Source: Blautia luti
Lineage (GTDB): Bacteria; Bacillota; Clostridia; Lachnospirales; Lachnospiraceae
Assembly (NCBI RefSeq): GCF_013304735.1
Contig: NZ_JAAITI010000014.1
Span: forward strand, 33,577-97,576
Length of the DNA stretch: 64,000 nucleotides
Direction: 5' to 3'
The translations under genes and the position numbers were made by a program. Under the pieces are notes generated by a model that was not told the DNA's origin, searched no databases, and saw nothing but the letters and a program-made list of their open reading frames with translations. Shown piece after piece: positions 54,612 to 62,413 of the stretch. How positions within the stretch are numbered: the first letter of the stretch is position 1; each line of letters begins with the position of its first letter.

Positions 54612-54645
54612 TTGACAAATTCTTTCAAAAGAATCACAATATAAT
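54612..54645 (+). promoter_or_regulatory. Promoter with overlapping palindromic operator for the dehydrogenase
   Basis: TTGACA at 54612-54617 and TATAAT at 54640-54645 (22 apart; CAATAT at 54637 would be 19) flank a perfect inverted repeat ATTCTTT-CA-AAAGAAT at 54619-54634. Its position in the spacer suits repression. Confidence 0.5.
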
Positions 54646-54714
54646 TACTTTGATAAAATGATTAATAAAAGTTACAATGAAAGATAAATGAAGATCAGCA
54701 AGGAGGAAAAAACA

Positions 54715-55743
54715 ATGATTCAGCAGGTAATGACAAATCCAGGAGAGATTATTTTCAGAGAGGTACCGGTTCCGGAGGTAAAAGATGACCAGGTTCTGGT
54801 TAAGATCATGAACATTGGTATCTGTGGATCGGACATCCATGTATATCACGGCAAGCATCCGTTTACCAAATATCCGGTAACACAGGGACACGAAGTATCC
54901 GGTGAGATCACGGGACTTGGAAAGAATGTGACAGGTTTTAAGGTTGGTCAGAAAGTTACCATCGAGCCGCAGGTATACTGCGGACACTGTTATCCATGCC
55001 GCCATGGAAAGTATAATCTCTGTGAGGAACTGAAGGTTATGGGCTTCCAGACGACAGGAACAGCTTCGGAATTCTTCGCAGTAGATGCATCTAAGGTAAC
55101 ACCGATCCCGGAGGAGATGTCTTACGAGGAAGGTGCAATGATCGAGCCGCTGGCAGTTGCAGTCCATGCAGTGAAGCAGATGTGCGATGTAAAAGGGATG
55201 AACATCACAGTGATCGGCGCAGGTCCTATCGGAAACCTTGTTGCACAGACAGCCAAGGGAATGGGCGCAGCCAAAGTTATGATCACCGATGTCAGCGATC
55301 TCCGTCTTGCAAAAGCGAAAGAGTGCGGCATTGATATCTGCGTAAACACGAAAGAGAAAAATTTCGGAGAAGCTCTGGTGGAAGCGTTTGGCCCGGACAA
55401 GGCAGATGTGATCTATGACTGTGCCGGAAACAACATCACTATGGGACAGGCGATCCAGTATGCGAGAAAGGGCAGCGTTATCGTACTGGTAGCAGTATTT
55501 GCGGACATGGCGACTGTTGACCTTGCTGTTGCCAACGACCATGAGCTGGATATCAAGAGCACCATGATGTACCGCCATGAGGATTATGTAGATGCCATTG
55601 ATCTTGTAAATGCCGGAAAAGTTCATTTAAGACCACTGATCTCAAAAACATTCAAGTTCAAAGATTATCTGAAGGCTTATCAGTATATTGATGAGAACCG
55701 TGAGACAACCATGAAGGTTATCATCAATGTGCAGGAGAAATAA
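54715..55743 (+). CDS. Zinc-dependent alcohol/polyol dehydrogenase
   Basis: A 342-residue MDR-family enzyme. It has the catalytic-zinc Cys in GICGSDIHVYHGKHP near 38, GHEVSG near 61, the structural zinc site CGHCYPCRHGKYNLC near 89-103 and NAD-binding GAGPIGNLVAQTAKGMGA near 166. It resembles sorbitol, threonine or galactitol-phosphate dehydrogenases; substrate unresolved. ATG 54715 follows AAGGAGGAAAAAACA; an ATG at 54688 precedes that site and is rejected. Expression probably was controlled by the broken ROK gene upstream. Confidence 0.9.
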   Translation: MIQQVMTNPGEIIFREVPVPEVKDDQVLVKIMNIGICGSDIHVYHGKHPFTKYPVTQGHEVSGEITGLGKNVTGFKVGQKVTIEPQVYCGHCYPCRHGKYNLCEELKVMGFQTTGTASEFFAVDASKVTPIPEEMSYEEGAMIEPLAVAVHAVKQMCDVKGMNITVIGAGPIGNLVAQTAKGMGAAKVMITDVSDLRLAKAKECGIDICVNTKEKNFGEALVEAFGPDKADVIYDCAGNNITMGQAIQYARKGSVIVLVAVFADMATVDLAVANDHELDIKSTMMYRHEDYVDAIDLVNAGKVHLRPLISKTFKFKDYLKAYQYIDENRETTMKVIINVQEK

Positions 55744-55770
55744 CGGTTTGTAATCAAAAATAATAAGAAC

Positions 55771-55813
55771 TCCCGGATGTTGTCAGTTATTGACTACGTC
55801 GGGAGTTTTTTGT
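55771..55813 (+). terminator. Terminator after the dehydrogenase
   Basis: ACTCCCGGATG pairs with CGTCGGGAGT, then TTTTTTG. Confidence 0.85.
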
Positions 55814-55930
55814 TATGTAATGAGCAGAGTTTCAAAATCAAAAACATTTTGCTCCACAGGACGACAGAAAAAAGAGTTTGTGTTATGATGGAAAAAAGCA
55901 TAAAGAACGTCGAGTGCAGATAAAAAATAA

Positions 55931-55986
55931 GTTTAGAAACTGTTTAGTTTTTTCCGCTGTTGTTGTTTAGAAAAACGCTGTATAAG
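55931..55986 (+). promoter_or_regulatory. GTTTAG repeat promoter of the two-component operon
   Basis: GTTTAG at 55931, 55942 and 55965, spaced 11 and 23 bases, is followed 16 bases after the third start by the -10 TATAAG at 55981. No good -35 is present, as expected of an activator-dependent promoter. Direct repeats at 11 bases suit an OmpR-type regulator. Confidence 0.6.
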
Positions 55987-56037
55987 AAAGATGAACAAAA
56001 GCGCTTTGCTTAAATATATCTGCAGGAGGGTGAAAAC

Positions 56038-57297
56038 ATGGAAAAGGGAACAGTAAAAAGAAGGATTTTTCTTTCAAATGCACTGATGGTGCTGGTGACA
56101 CTTCTGATCTTTCTGGCCATTAATCTGGTGGTTGTGAAAATTTACGCGGAATCCGTGGAAAAAGAACTGAAGACATCTATAGAAGACCTTATTGGGGGAA
56201 GCGGCACATCGAATTTTTCGGATTCTGATAATGTAAAATATCAACATGAGGATGGCCAGGAACTTCTCGGAGATCTGGATGATTTTCTGGAAAGCTGGAC
56301 AATCCACAGAAATGAGTTTATTCTTTTATTTGGGGCAGATGGAATTATCTGTATCCTTGTACTTTTGCTGATGAGTCAGATTTTTACAAGGAATCTGGAG
56401 AAACATATCATGGAGCCTCTGGATCTTCTGGCACAGGGGGCAGACCGCATCCGGCACAACGATCTGACTACAGAGATCCGGTATGTGGGAGATGCGGAAT
56501 TTGAGGATGTGTGTATCACATTTAATCATATGCAGGAGCACATTTTGCGCGAGCAGGAGAAGAACCGGAAATATGAGAAAGCCAGAACGGATATGATCGC
56601 CGGAATCTCCCATGACCTGCGTACGCCGCTGACTGCCATCCGGGGAACGATCAAAGGACTTATGGACGGCATTGCGGCAACTCCGGAAATGCAGGAGAAA
56701 TTTTTGCAGGCTGCTTACCGCCGGACCGGAGATATGGACGGCCTTCTGAACCAGCTGTTCTATGTTTCCAAGATTGAAACCGGAAATATGCCTCTTTCTG
56801 TTCAGAAAATAGAGATTGGGGATTTTATCCGGAATTATGTAAAAGGAAAGCAGGAACTTCTGGATAAGGAAAAAGAGCAGATGCAGGCAGAAACGGGAAA
56901 TATTCATCTGGATATTAATGCAGATCCGGAACAGCTGCAGCGTATTTTTGATAATCTTCTGGAAAACAGCCGTAAGTATGCAGAACGTGATGTGCTGAAA
57001 ACAGAACTTTCCCTGAAAAGAACGGTAGGCGGCGTGGAGATTTCTTTCCGTGACAATGGTGTTGGTGTTCCGGAGGAAAAACTGCCCTATGTATTTGATG
57101 AGTTTTACAGAGGCGATGAGTCCAGAAACAAAAAAGAAGGAAATGGTCTTGGACTGTATATTGTGAAATATCTCGTGGAAGCAATGGGAGGAAATGTCCG
57201 CGGTGAAAATGCGGACGGTTTCGTGGTACGCATGGAGCTTCCGGCAGCAGAAACTCTGGTGGATGTGCAGAAGGGAGAAAAAAATGGCGGACAATAA
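56038..57297 (+). CDS. Sensor histidine kinase
   Basis: A 419-residue envelope sensor. Membrane segments near 12-35 and 97-118 bracket a short extracellular loop of about 60 residues; a HAMP-like linker precedes the HisKA box GISHDLRTPLTAIRG (His near 190) and ATPase motifs DNLLENSRKYAE, FRDNGVGVPEE and GNGLGLYIVKYL. CAGGAGGGTGAAAAC precedes ATG 56038. It overlaps the regulator gene by 14 bases. The small sensor loop resembles membrane-stress sensors, but the signal is unknown. Confidence 0.95.
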   Translation: MEKGTVKRRIFLSNALMVLVTLLIFLAINLVVVKIYAESVEKELKTSIEDLIGGSGTSNFSDSDNVKYQHEDGQELLGDLDDFLESWTIHRNEFILLFGADGIICILVLLLMSQIFTRNLEKHIMEPLDLLAQGADRIRHNDLTTEIRYVGDAEFEDVCITFNHMQEHILREQEKNRKYEKARTDMIAGISHDLRTPLTAIRGTIKGLMDGIAATPEMQEKFLQAAYRRTGDMDGLLNQLFYVSKIETGNMPLSVQKIEIGDFIRNYVKGKQELLDKEKEQMQAETGNIHLDINADPEQLQRIFDNLLENSRKYAERDVLKTELSLKRTVGGVEISFRDNGVGVPEEKLPYVFDEFYRGDESRNKKEGNGLGLYIVKYLVEAMGGNVRGENADGFVVRMELPAAETLVDVQKGEKNGGQ

Positions 57298-57994
57298 AAA
57301 AATCCTTATCATAGAAGATGATCCGGATATCAGTATGATCGAAGAAGCCTATCTTCAGGCTTCCGGTTTTGAGACGAAGATACTCTCAGATGGAATGGAC
57401 GCGGCGCAGATCGCAGAGGAGGAGCAGTTTGACCTTGTGCTTCTGGATCTGATGCTTCCCGGAAAAAGTGGCTACCAGGTCTGCCGGGAGATCCGTGATA
57501 AAGTGGATATTCCCATTCTTATGGTAACTGCCCGTACAGAATCCGTGGATAAGGTGCGTGGCCTTGGACTGGGAGCGGATGATTATATTTCCAAGCCTTT
57601 TGATCCGGCGGAACTGGTGGCGAGAGTGAACGCAAACCTGCGCCAGTATCAGCGGATGGTGGAGAAATTTTCCGACAAAGGGCCGGATGCTTCCGAGGAG
57701 ATCCAGGTGCAGGATCTTCGGATCCTGGTCAACAGCTGGAAAGTTTTTAAGGGAGATACTGAGATACGTTTTCCAAACCGAGAATTTGAGCTTCTGAAAT
57801 TTCTGGCAATGAATCCCAACATTGTTTTTTCCAGGGAAAAACTGTTCGAAAAAATATGGGGATATGATTACGTGGGCGACAGCGCCACGGTTATGGTGCA
57901 CATCAACCGTATCCGGGAAAAAATCGAGGATGATCCCAAAAATCCCAAGATCCTGGAAACGGTATGGGGGGCGGGGTACCGCCTCAATAAATAA
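57284..57994 (+). CDS. OmpR-family response regulator
   Basis: A 236-residue regulator: receiver domain with D12/D13, phospho-acceptor Asp55 (LLDLMLPG), Lys near 106 and a C-terminal winged helix (about 140-235, EFELLKFLAMNPNIVFSREKL and VMVHINRIREKI). The ATG at 57284 with AGGGAGAAAAAA is used; the in-frame ATG at 57194 is deep inside the kinase gene. Its probable targets are the GTTTAG promoters at 55931 and 58954. Confidence 0.96.
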   Translation: MADNKKILIIEDDPDISMIEEAYLQASGFETKILSDGMDAAQIAEEEQFDLVLLDLMLPGKSGYQVCREIRDKVDIPILMVTARTESVDKVRGLGLGADDYISKPFDPAELVARVNANLRQYQRMVEKFSDKGPDASEEIQVQDLRILVNSWKVFKGDTEIRFPNREFELLKFLAMNPNIVFSREKLFEKIWGYDYVGDSATVMVHINRIREKIEDDPKNPKILETVWGAGYRLNK

Positions 57995-58018
57995 AACATA
58001 CGAGGGAGATGGGGGAAA

Positions 58019-58888
58019 ATGTGGGTACTTTTTGCAGTTGGTTCTTCGTTTTTTGCGGGAATCACGGCGATCCTTGCAAAATGCGGGATCAGAAAGACGG
58101 ATTCAGATGTGGCGACAGCTATCCGTACGGTGGTGGTGCTTCTGTTTTCCTGGCTGATGGTTCTGGTCACAGGAACCTGGTCCGGGATCAGAAATGTGGA
58201 TGGAAAAACATTGTTGTTCCTGGTTCTGTCAGGACTTGCCACAGGAGCATCCTGGCTATGTTATTTTCATGCCTTGCAGAAAGGGGATGTCAACAAGGTT
58301 GTTCCCATTGACAAGTCCAGTACGATCCTGACGATCCTTCTTGCGCTGATCTTTCTGCATGAAGGTCTGACGCCGGTCAAGATCGTTTCCGTAGTGCTGA
58401 TCGGTGCAGGTACCATGCTGATGATCACAAGAAAAGAAGGAACCGGAGACGCAGAGGAAAAAAACGGTAAGGAATGGCTGATCTATGCCGTGCTTTCCGC
58501 AGTATTTGCCAGTCTTACTGCCATTCTTGGAAAGATCGGAATTGCAGGGATCGATTCCAACCTGGGAACTGCCATCCGTACTACAGTTGTGATCGTGATG
58601 GCCTGGCTGATGGTTTTTCTCAAGGGAAAACAGAAAGAACTTCATAGGATTGAGAAAAAAGAACTGAGATTTATTGCTCTGTCAGGACTTGCCACAGGAG
58701 CATCCTGGCTGTGCTATTACCGTGCCCTGCAGGACGGCCCGGCAAGTGTGGTGGTGCCTATCGACAAGCTGAGCATTCTGGTTACCATTGCATTTTCCTG
58801 GGTGGTATTTAAGGAGAAACTTACGAAGAAAGCGGCATTTGGATTACTGTGTATTCTTGCGGGAACCATTATGATGGCGGTTCTGTAA
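58019..58888 (+). CDS. EamA-family (DMT) membrane transporter
   Basis: A 289-residue membrane protein with ten segments in two EamA repeats. The halves are strikingly alike: LSGLATGASWLCYFHALQ near 70 and LSGLATGASWLCYYRALQ near 221, and DNA at 58226-58257 and 58679-58710 is identical over 32 bases. GGGAGATGGGGGAAA precedes ATG 58019. Third in the two-component operon, 24 bases after the regulator. Some DMT proteins move lipid or amino-sugar precursors; the substrate is unknown here. Confidence 0.9.
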   Translation: MWVLFAVGSSFFAGITAILAKCGIRKTDSDVATAIRTVVVLLFSWLMVLVTGTWSGIRNVDGKTLLFLVLSGLATGASWLCYFHALQKGDVNKVVPIDKSSTILTILLALIFLHEGLTPVKIVSVVLIGAGTMLMITRKEGTGDAEEKNGKEWLIYAVLSAVFASLTAILGKIGIAGIDSNLGTAIRTTVVIVMAWLMVFLKGKQKELHRIEKKELRFIALSGLATGASWLCYYRALQDGPASVVVPIDKLSILVTIAFSWVVFKEKLTKKAAFGLLCILAGTIMMAVL

Positions 58889-58953
58889 GGAATGCGGAAT
58901 GCTTTTATCCGCCTGACCTCCGGGCGTGGAACGGTATGTCCGGGATAACAAGA

Positions 58954-59009
58954 GTTTAGATATTATTTAGAAAGATACCTTCTGTCTGTTTAAGATCGTT
59001 GTTTATGAT
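58954..59009 (+). promoter_or_regulatory. GTTTAG-type promoter of the popT operon
   Basis: Boxes GTTTAG (58954), ATTTAG (58965) and GTTTAA (58988), spaced 11 and 23 bases, are followed 16 bases after the third start by TATGAT at 59004. The arrangement is identical to that at 55931-55986. Confidence 0.6.
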
Positions 59010-59040
59010 GATCACAGAAAACAGACAGGAGGTTTTTTAT

Positions 59041-59916
59041 ATGTTAAGGGAAGGAATGAACGGATTCTGCATGGCACTTGCGGACAGCGTGCCTGGAGTT
59101 TCAGGAGGAACGGTAGCGTTTATCCTTGGATTTTATGACCGGTTTATCGGTTCTATCAATGATTTTGTATTTGGAAATATGGAAAAAAAGAAAACTTCTT
59201 TTTCTTATCTGGTGAAGCTTGGAATTGGCTGGATGACGGGCATGGTGCTGGCAGTTCTTCTTCTGTCATCGCTGTTTGAAAGTTATATTTATACCGTCAG
59301 TTCCCTGTTTATGGGATTTATCGCAGGTTCCATTCCGCTGATCATCCGGGAGGAAAAAGAAAGATTTGGCGGTTCCCGGAACATCCTGAAGGGAATCGGG
59401 TTCTGCATTGCGGGAATCCTGGTGGTAGCAGGAATTGCATGGCTTAATGGAAAAACCGGTGTGGCTTCCATGGACCTTGGACAGTTTCACATCGGAACCG
59501 GGATCCGGCTGTTTTTTATCGGCATGATCGCCATTTCCGCCATGTTTCTTCCGGGAATTTCCGGTTCCACACTGCTTCTGATCTTTGGTGCATATATTCC
59601 GGTGATCACAGCAGTACGCGGGCTTCTGGGAATGGATTTTTCCTATCTGCCACTTCTGATCTTCTTTGGACTTGGTGTTCTGACAGGAGCGGTTACGGTA
59701 GTAAAAGGAATTCAGTTTTGTCTGGAAAAATTCCGTACCCAGTCGGTATATGCCATTCTTGGAATGATGATCGGATCGTTTTATGCGATCATGCAGGGAC
59801 CTGCCACACTGAAAGTTCCACAGCCGGTGATGGGATTTGGTAATTTCCAGATTCTGGCAGCACTTGTGGGACTGGCACTTGTGCTGGGAATGCAGTTGAT
59901 GAAAGAAAGAAGATAA
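59041..59916 (+). CDS. DUF368 membrane protein, PopT-like polyprenyl-phosphate translocase
   Basis: A 291-residue membrane protein with about eight segments. The DUF368 hallmark motifs are GFCMALADSVPGVSGGTVAFILG near 8-30 and LFFIGMIAISAMFLPGISGST near 156-176, each a re-entrant VPGVSGG/LPGISGS repeat. Members of this family return undecaprenyl phosphate to the cytoplasmic face during wall and envelope glycan synthesis. ATG 59041 follows ACAGGAGGTTTTTTAT. First gene of the operon with a glycosyltransferase, a phosphodiester glycosidase, a small membrane protein and a MATE protein. Confidence 0.9.
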   Translation: MLREGMNGFCMALADSVPGVSGGTVAFILGFYDRFIGSINDFVFGNMEKKKTSFSYLVKLGIGWMTGMVLAVLLLSSLFESYIYTVSSLFMGFIAGSIPLIIREEKERFGGSRNILKGIGFCIAGILVVAGIAWLNGKTGVASMDLGQFHIGTGIRLFFIGMIAISAMFLPGISGSTLLLIFGAYIPVITAVRGLLGMDFSYLPLLIFFGLGVLTGAVTVVKGIQFCLEKFRTQSVYAILGMMIGSFYAIMQGPATLKVPQPVMGFGNFQILAALVGLALVLGMQLMKERR

Positions 59917-59959
59917 GAGAAAACAGGCAGAGATTTTTTACAGGAGATGAGGTGAAAAC

Positions 59960-61027
59960 ATGTCAGTTGTGATCATACCGGCGTATAAACCGGATGAAAG
60001 GCTGGTCGGGATCGTAGATCAGCTGTGGACATATGGATTCCGGATTGTTGTTGTGGATGATGGAAGCGGGGAAGATTATCTGGATATTTTTAACAGAATC
60101 AACGATGTCTGCATTCTTCTCCGCCATGAGGAAAACAGAGGAAAAGGTGCTGCCATTAAGACTGCGCTTGATTATGTAAACCGTGAGATCTGGGGAAGCA
60201 CACTGATCGGTGTGATGGACTGTGACGGGCAGCATCTTCCGGAGGATCTGCTGAAATTATTTGTCCATGGGGAAAACAGTGAGAGGCTTATGATCCTGGG
60301 TGTGCGGAATGTGGGAAAAGACATGCCGCTGAAATCGAGACTTGGGAATACCATCACGAGAAAAGTGTTTAAGCTTTTAAGCGGAGTCAGCATCTCGGAC
60401 ACACAGACAGGAATGCGGGTGTTTACCTCAGATCTGGTAAAAAAGCTCCTGACTGTAGAGGGCGAGAGGTATGAATATGAGATGAATGTGCTGCTGTTTC
60501 TGGCAAAGGAAGGAATCGATATTGATGAGGTTCCGATCAACACCATTTATCAGGACAGAGAAAATTCTACCTCTCATTTCCGGGCGGTGTGGGATTCCAT
60601 ACGGATCTACAAAGATCTGCTGAAGTTTACACTGTCTTCATTTTCCAGCTTTGTTCTGGATTATCTGTTGTTTGCGTTTTTTATGTTTTGTCTGCCACAC
60701 ACAGCCATGTTTGTGCTGGGAGCCAATATCCTGGCAAGATTGGTCAGTGCTTTTTATAACTACTGTATGAACTGTTATTTCGTTTTTCATAAGGAAAAAA
60801 AGATCCAGACGGCGATGCAGTATTTTGAACTGGCTGCTTTTATCCTGGTCATGAACAATATCATTCTGGAGGCGCTGACGCAGATCATTCATATGCCTGT
60901 GTATCCGGCAAAGATCCTGACAGAGTGTACCCTGTTTCTGATAAGCTGGCTGGTACAGAATTTTCTGATCTTTGCCCGTGATCCCGGGAACCGTCTGATG
61001 TCAGGAGGCCGGAGTAGAACATGGTAA
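59960..61027 (+). CDS. GT2 glycosyltransferase fused to GtrA flippase domain
   Basis: A 355-residue bifunctional protein. Residues 1-220 are a polyprenol-phosphate sugar transferase-like GT2 domain: VVIIPAYKPDERL near 3, DDGSGEDY near 33 and MDCDGQHLPEDL near 87. Residues 225-350 are a GtrA-like domain with four membrane segments (LKFTLSSFSSFVLDYLLF). Such fusions make and flip Und-P-linked sugars for wall polymers or lipid glycans. GGAGATGAGGTGAAAAC precedes the ATG. Its stop overlaps the next gene by seven bases. Confidence 0.9.
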   Translation: MSVVIIPAYKPDERLVGIVDQLWTYGFRIVVVDDGSGEDYLDIFNRINDVCILLRHEENRGKGAAIKTALDYVNREIWGSTLIGVMDCDGQHLPEDLLKLFVHGENSERLMILGVRNVGKDMPLKSRLGNTITRKVFKLLSGVSISDTQTGMRVFTSDLVKKLLTVEGERYEYEMNVLLFLAKEGIDIDEVPINTIYQDRENSTSHFRAVWDSIRIYKDLLKFTLSSFSSFVLDYLLFAFFMFCLPHTAMFVLGANILARLVSAFYNYCMNCYFVFHKEKKIQTAMQYFELAAFILVMNNIILEALTQIIHMPVYPAKILTECTLFLISWLVQNFLIFARDPGNRLMSGGRSRTW

Positions 61028-62100
61028 AACGAATATTATGGATCCTGCTGGATGTGGCAGTGGCTGCGCTGATCCTTCTGGGGGTGTGGGTCATTAATTT
61101 TAAGATTCCCCAGAAGGGGGTCAGGGCGGTGAATATGGCGGAGGAGGACACGGCCGGAAATGATTCCGGAAGTTCCGGTTTGCAGAATTCCGGTGGGACT
61201 GGAAGCAGTTCAGATACAGGAAACGGGATGAACGGTACAGAACTTAAACAAACCCGAAAAGTTCTGAGTACCCAGGACTGGCATGAGAAATTTGCGGACA
61301 AATTTACCGATACAGTGGTTTCTACAGATACATCATACACAAGTCCCAACCTGTCCATTCAGATTTCTCATCACCAGTATGATTCCGGAACTGTGGATAA
61401 CACACATGGTGGCAGTTATGCAAAATACGGAAGCAAAATTTCCTATGTGCTGGCGGATATTTACATTGGCGATATCACCTGCTTCCAGACTGCGTTTGCA
61501 CAGGATACCTATGGAATTGGCTATACGGAAAAGCTTACAGATATGTCTGCAAGAATGAAATCCATACTGTCGGTCAACGGAGATTCCTATAGCAACAATC
61601 GTCACAGAGAGAATGGTACGATCATACGAAACGGTGTGATCTACCGCAGCCAGCAGTCCGGGGAGGAAACCTGTGTTCTCAACTGGGACGGAACCATGGA
61701 TATTTATCAGCCGGGGCAGCTGGATGAGCAGAAACTCATCGGCAGAGGTGCTTATCAGAGCTGGATCTTTGGGCCAAGTCTGCTGGACGCAAATGGAAAG
61801 GCGAATGATAAATTCTGGACCTGGACTTACATCCGCCGGTCTCATCCGCGGACTGCCATCGGGTATTTTGAACCGGGACATTACTGCCTGCTTCTTGTGG
61901 ACGGGAGACAGCAGAGCTCCAGGGGAATGTTCCTGGATGAGATGGCGAAGGTGTTTGAGGATCTTGGCTGCAAGGTGGCTTATAATCTTGACGGCGGCCA
62001 TTGTTCTTTTATGGAAATGAACGGAAAAGTGGTCAATGATCCGTATAAACCGGAGCACGAGATCGAAGATGGGATTTTTATTACGGAGGGATCTTTATGA
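61021..62100 (+). CDS. Phosphodiester glycosidase-family exported protein
   Basis: A 359-residue protein with an N-terminal membrane anchor (about 7-27), a low-complexity linker (40-85) and a NAGPA/DUF2233-type domain (about 120-355). It has SVNGDSYSNNRHRENGTIIRN near 182, RTAIGYF near 280 and NLDGGHCSFMEMNG near 323, motifs typical of the family that cleaves sugars linked to phosphodiesters. Placement after GT2-GtrA suggests it trims or turns over envelope glycans. It overlaps its neighbours by 7 and 4 bases. Substrate is inference. Confidence 0.88.
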   Translation: MVKRILWILLDVAVAALILLGVWVINFKIPQKGVRAVNMAEEDTAGNDSGSSGLQNSGGTGSSSDTGNGMNGTELKQTRKVLSTQDWHEKFADKFTDTVVSTDTSYTSPNLSIQISHHQYDSGTVDNTHGGSYAKYGSKISYVLADIYIGDITCFQTAFAQDTYGIGYTEKLTDMSARMKSILSVNGDSYSNNRHRENGTIIRNGVIYRSQQSGEETCVLNWDGTMDIYQPGQLDEQKLIGRGAYQSWIFGPSLLDANGKANDKFWTWTYIRRSHPRTAIGYFEPGHYCLLLVDGRQQSSRGMFLDEMAKVFEDLGCKVAYNLDGGHCSFMEMNGKVVNDPYKPEHEIEDGIFITEGSL

Positions 62101-62369
62101 AGATATTAAGTACAATAAGAAAAATTCTCCTGCATGTCTGTGTTGTATGCAGTCTGGTTTCCATAACAGCAAAAATCCTGGACTGGTATAATCCGTATAT
62201 GGATTTTTCCGGACATGTGAGCGGGCTTCAGATGGTGTTATATTTTGTGGTGATCTTGCTGGCAGTAACAGAAGGCGGAAAGAGGATTTCCGGGAAAAAA
62301 TCTCAGAGCCGTATGAGAGAAAGAAGGTTGCATAATCATTCGGAAAGATTTATCATAGATTCCATGTGA
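62097..62369 (+). CDS. Small two-span membrane protein
   Basis: A 90-residue protein with hydrophobic segments near 11-27 and 44-60 and a basic C-terminal tail (GGKRISGKKSQSRMRERRLHNHSERF). Its ATG overlaps the previous stop (ATGA), so it is translationally coupled to the glycosidase. No family is recognised. Its conservation in other popT operons would be informative. Confidence 0.7.
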   Translation: MKILSTIRKILLHVCVVCSLVSITAKILDWYNPYMDFSGHVSGLQMVLYFVVILLAVTEGGKRISGKKSQSRMRERRLHNHSERFIIDSM

Positions 62370-62373
62370 GGAT

Positions 62374-62390
62374 TACGCCTTTTTGGCGTA
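62374..62390 (+). other. Small hairpin between the small membrane protein and MATE gene
   Basis: TACGCC pairs with GGCGTA around TTTTT. It may separate expression of the MATE gene from the operon. Confidence 0.4.
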
Positions 62391-62413
62391 TGAGGATGAT
62401 GGAGTGAAATGAA

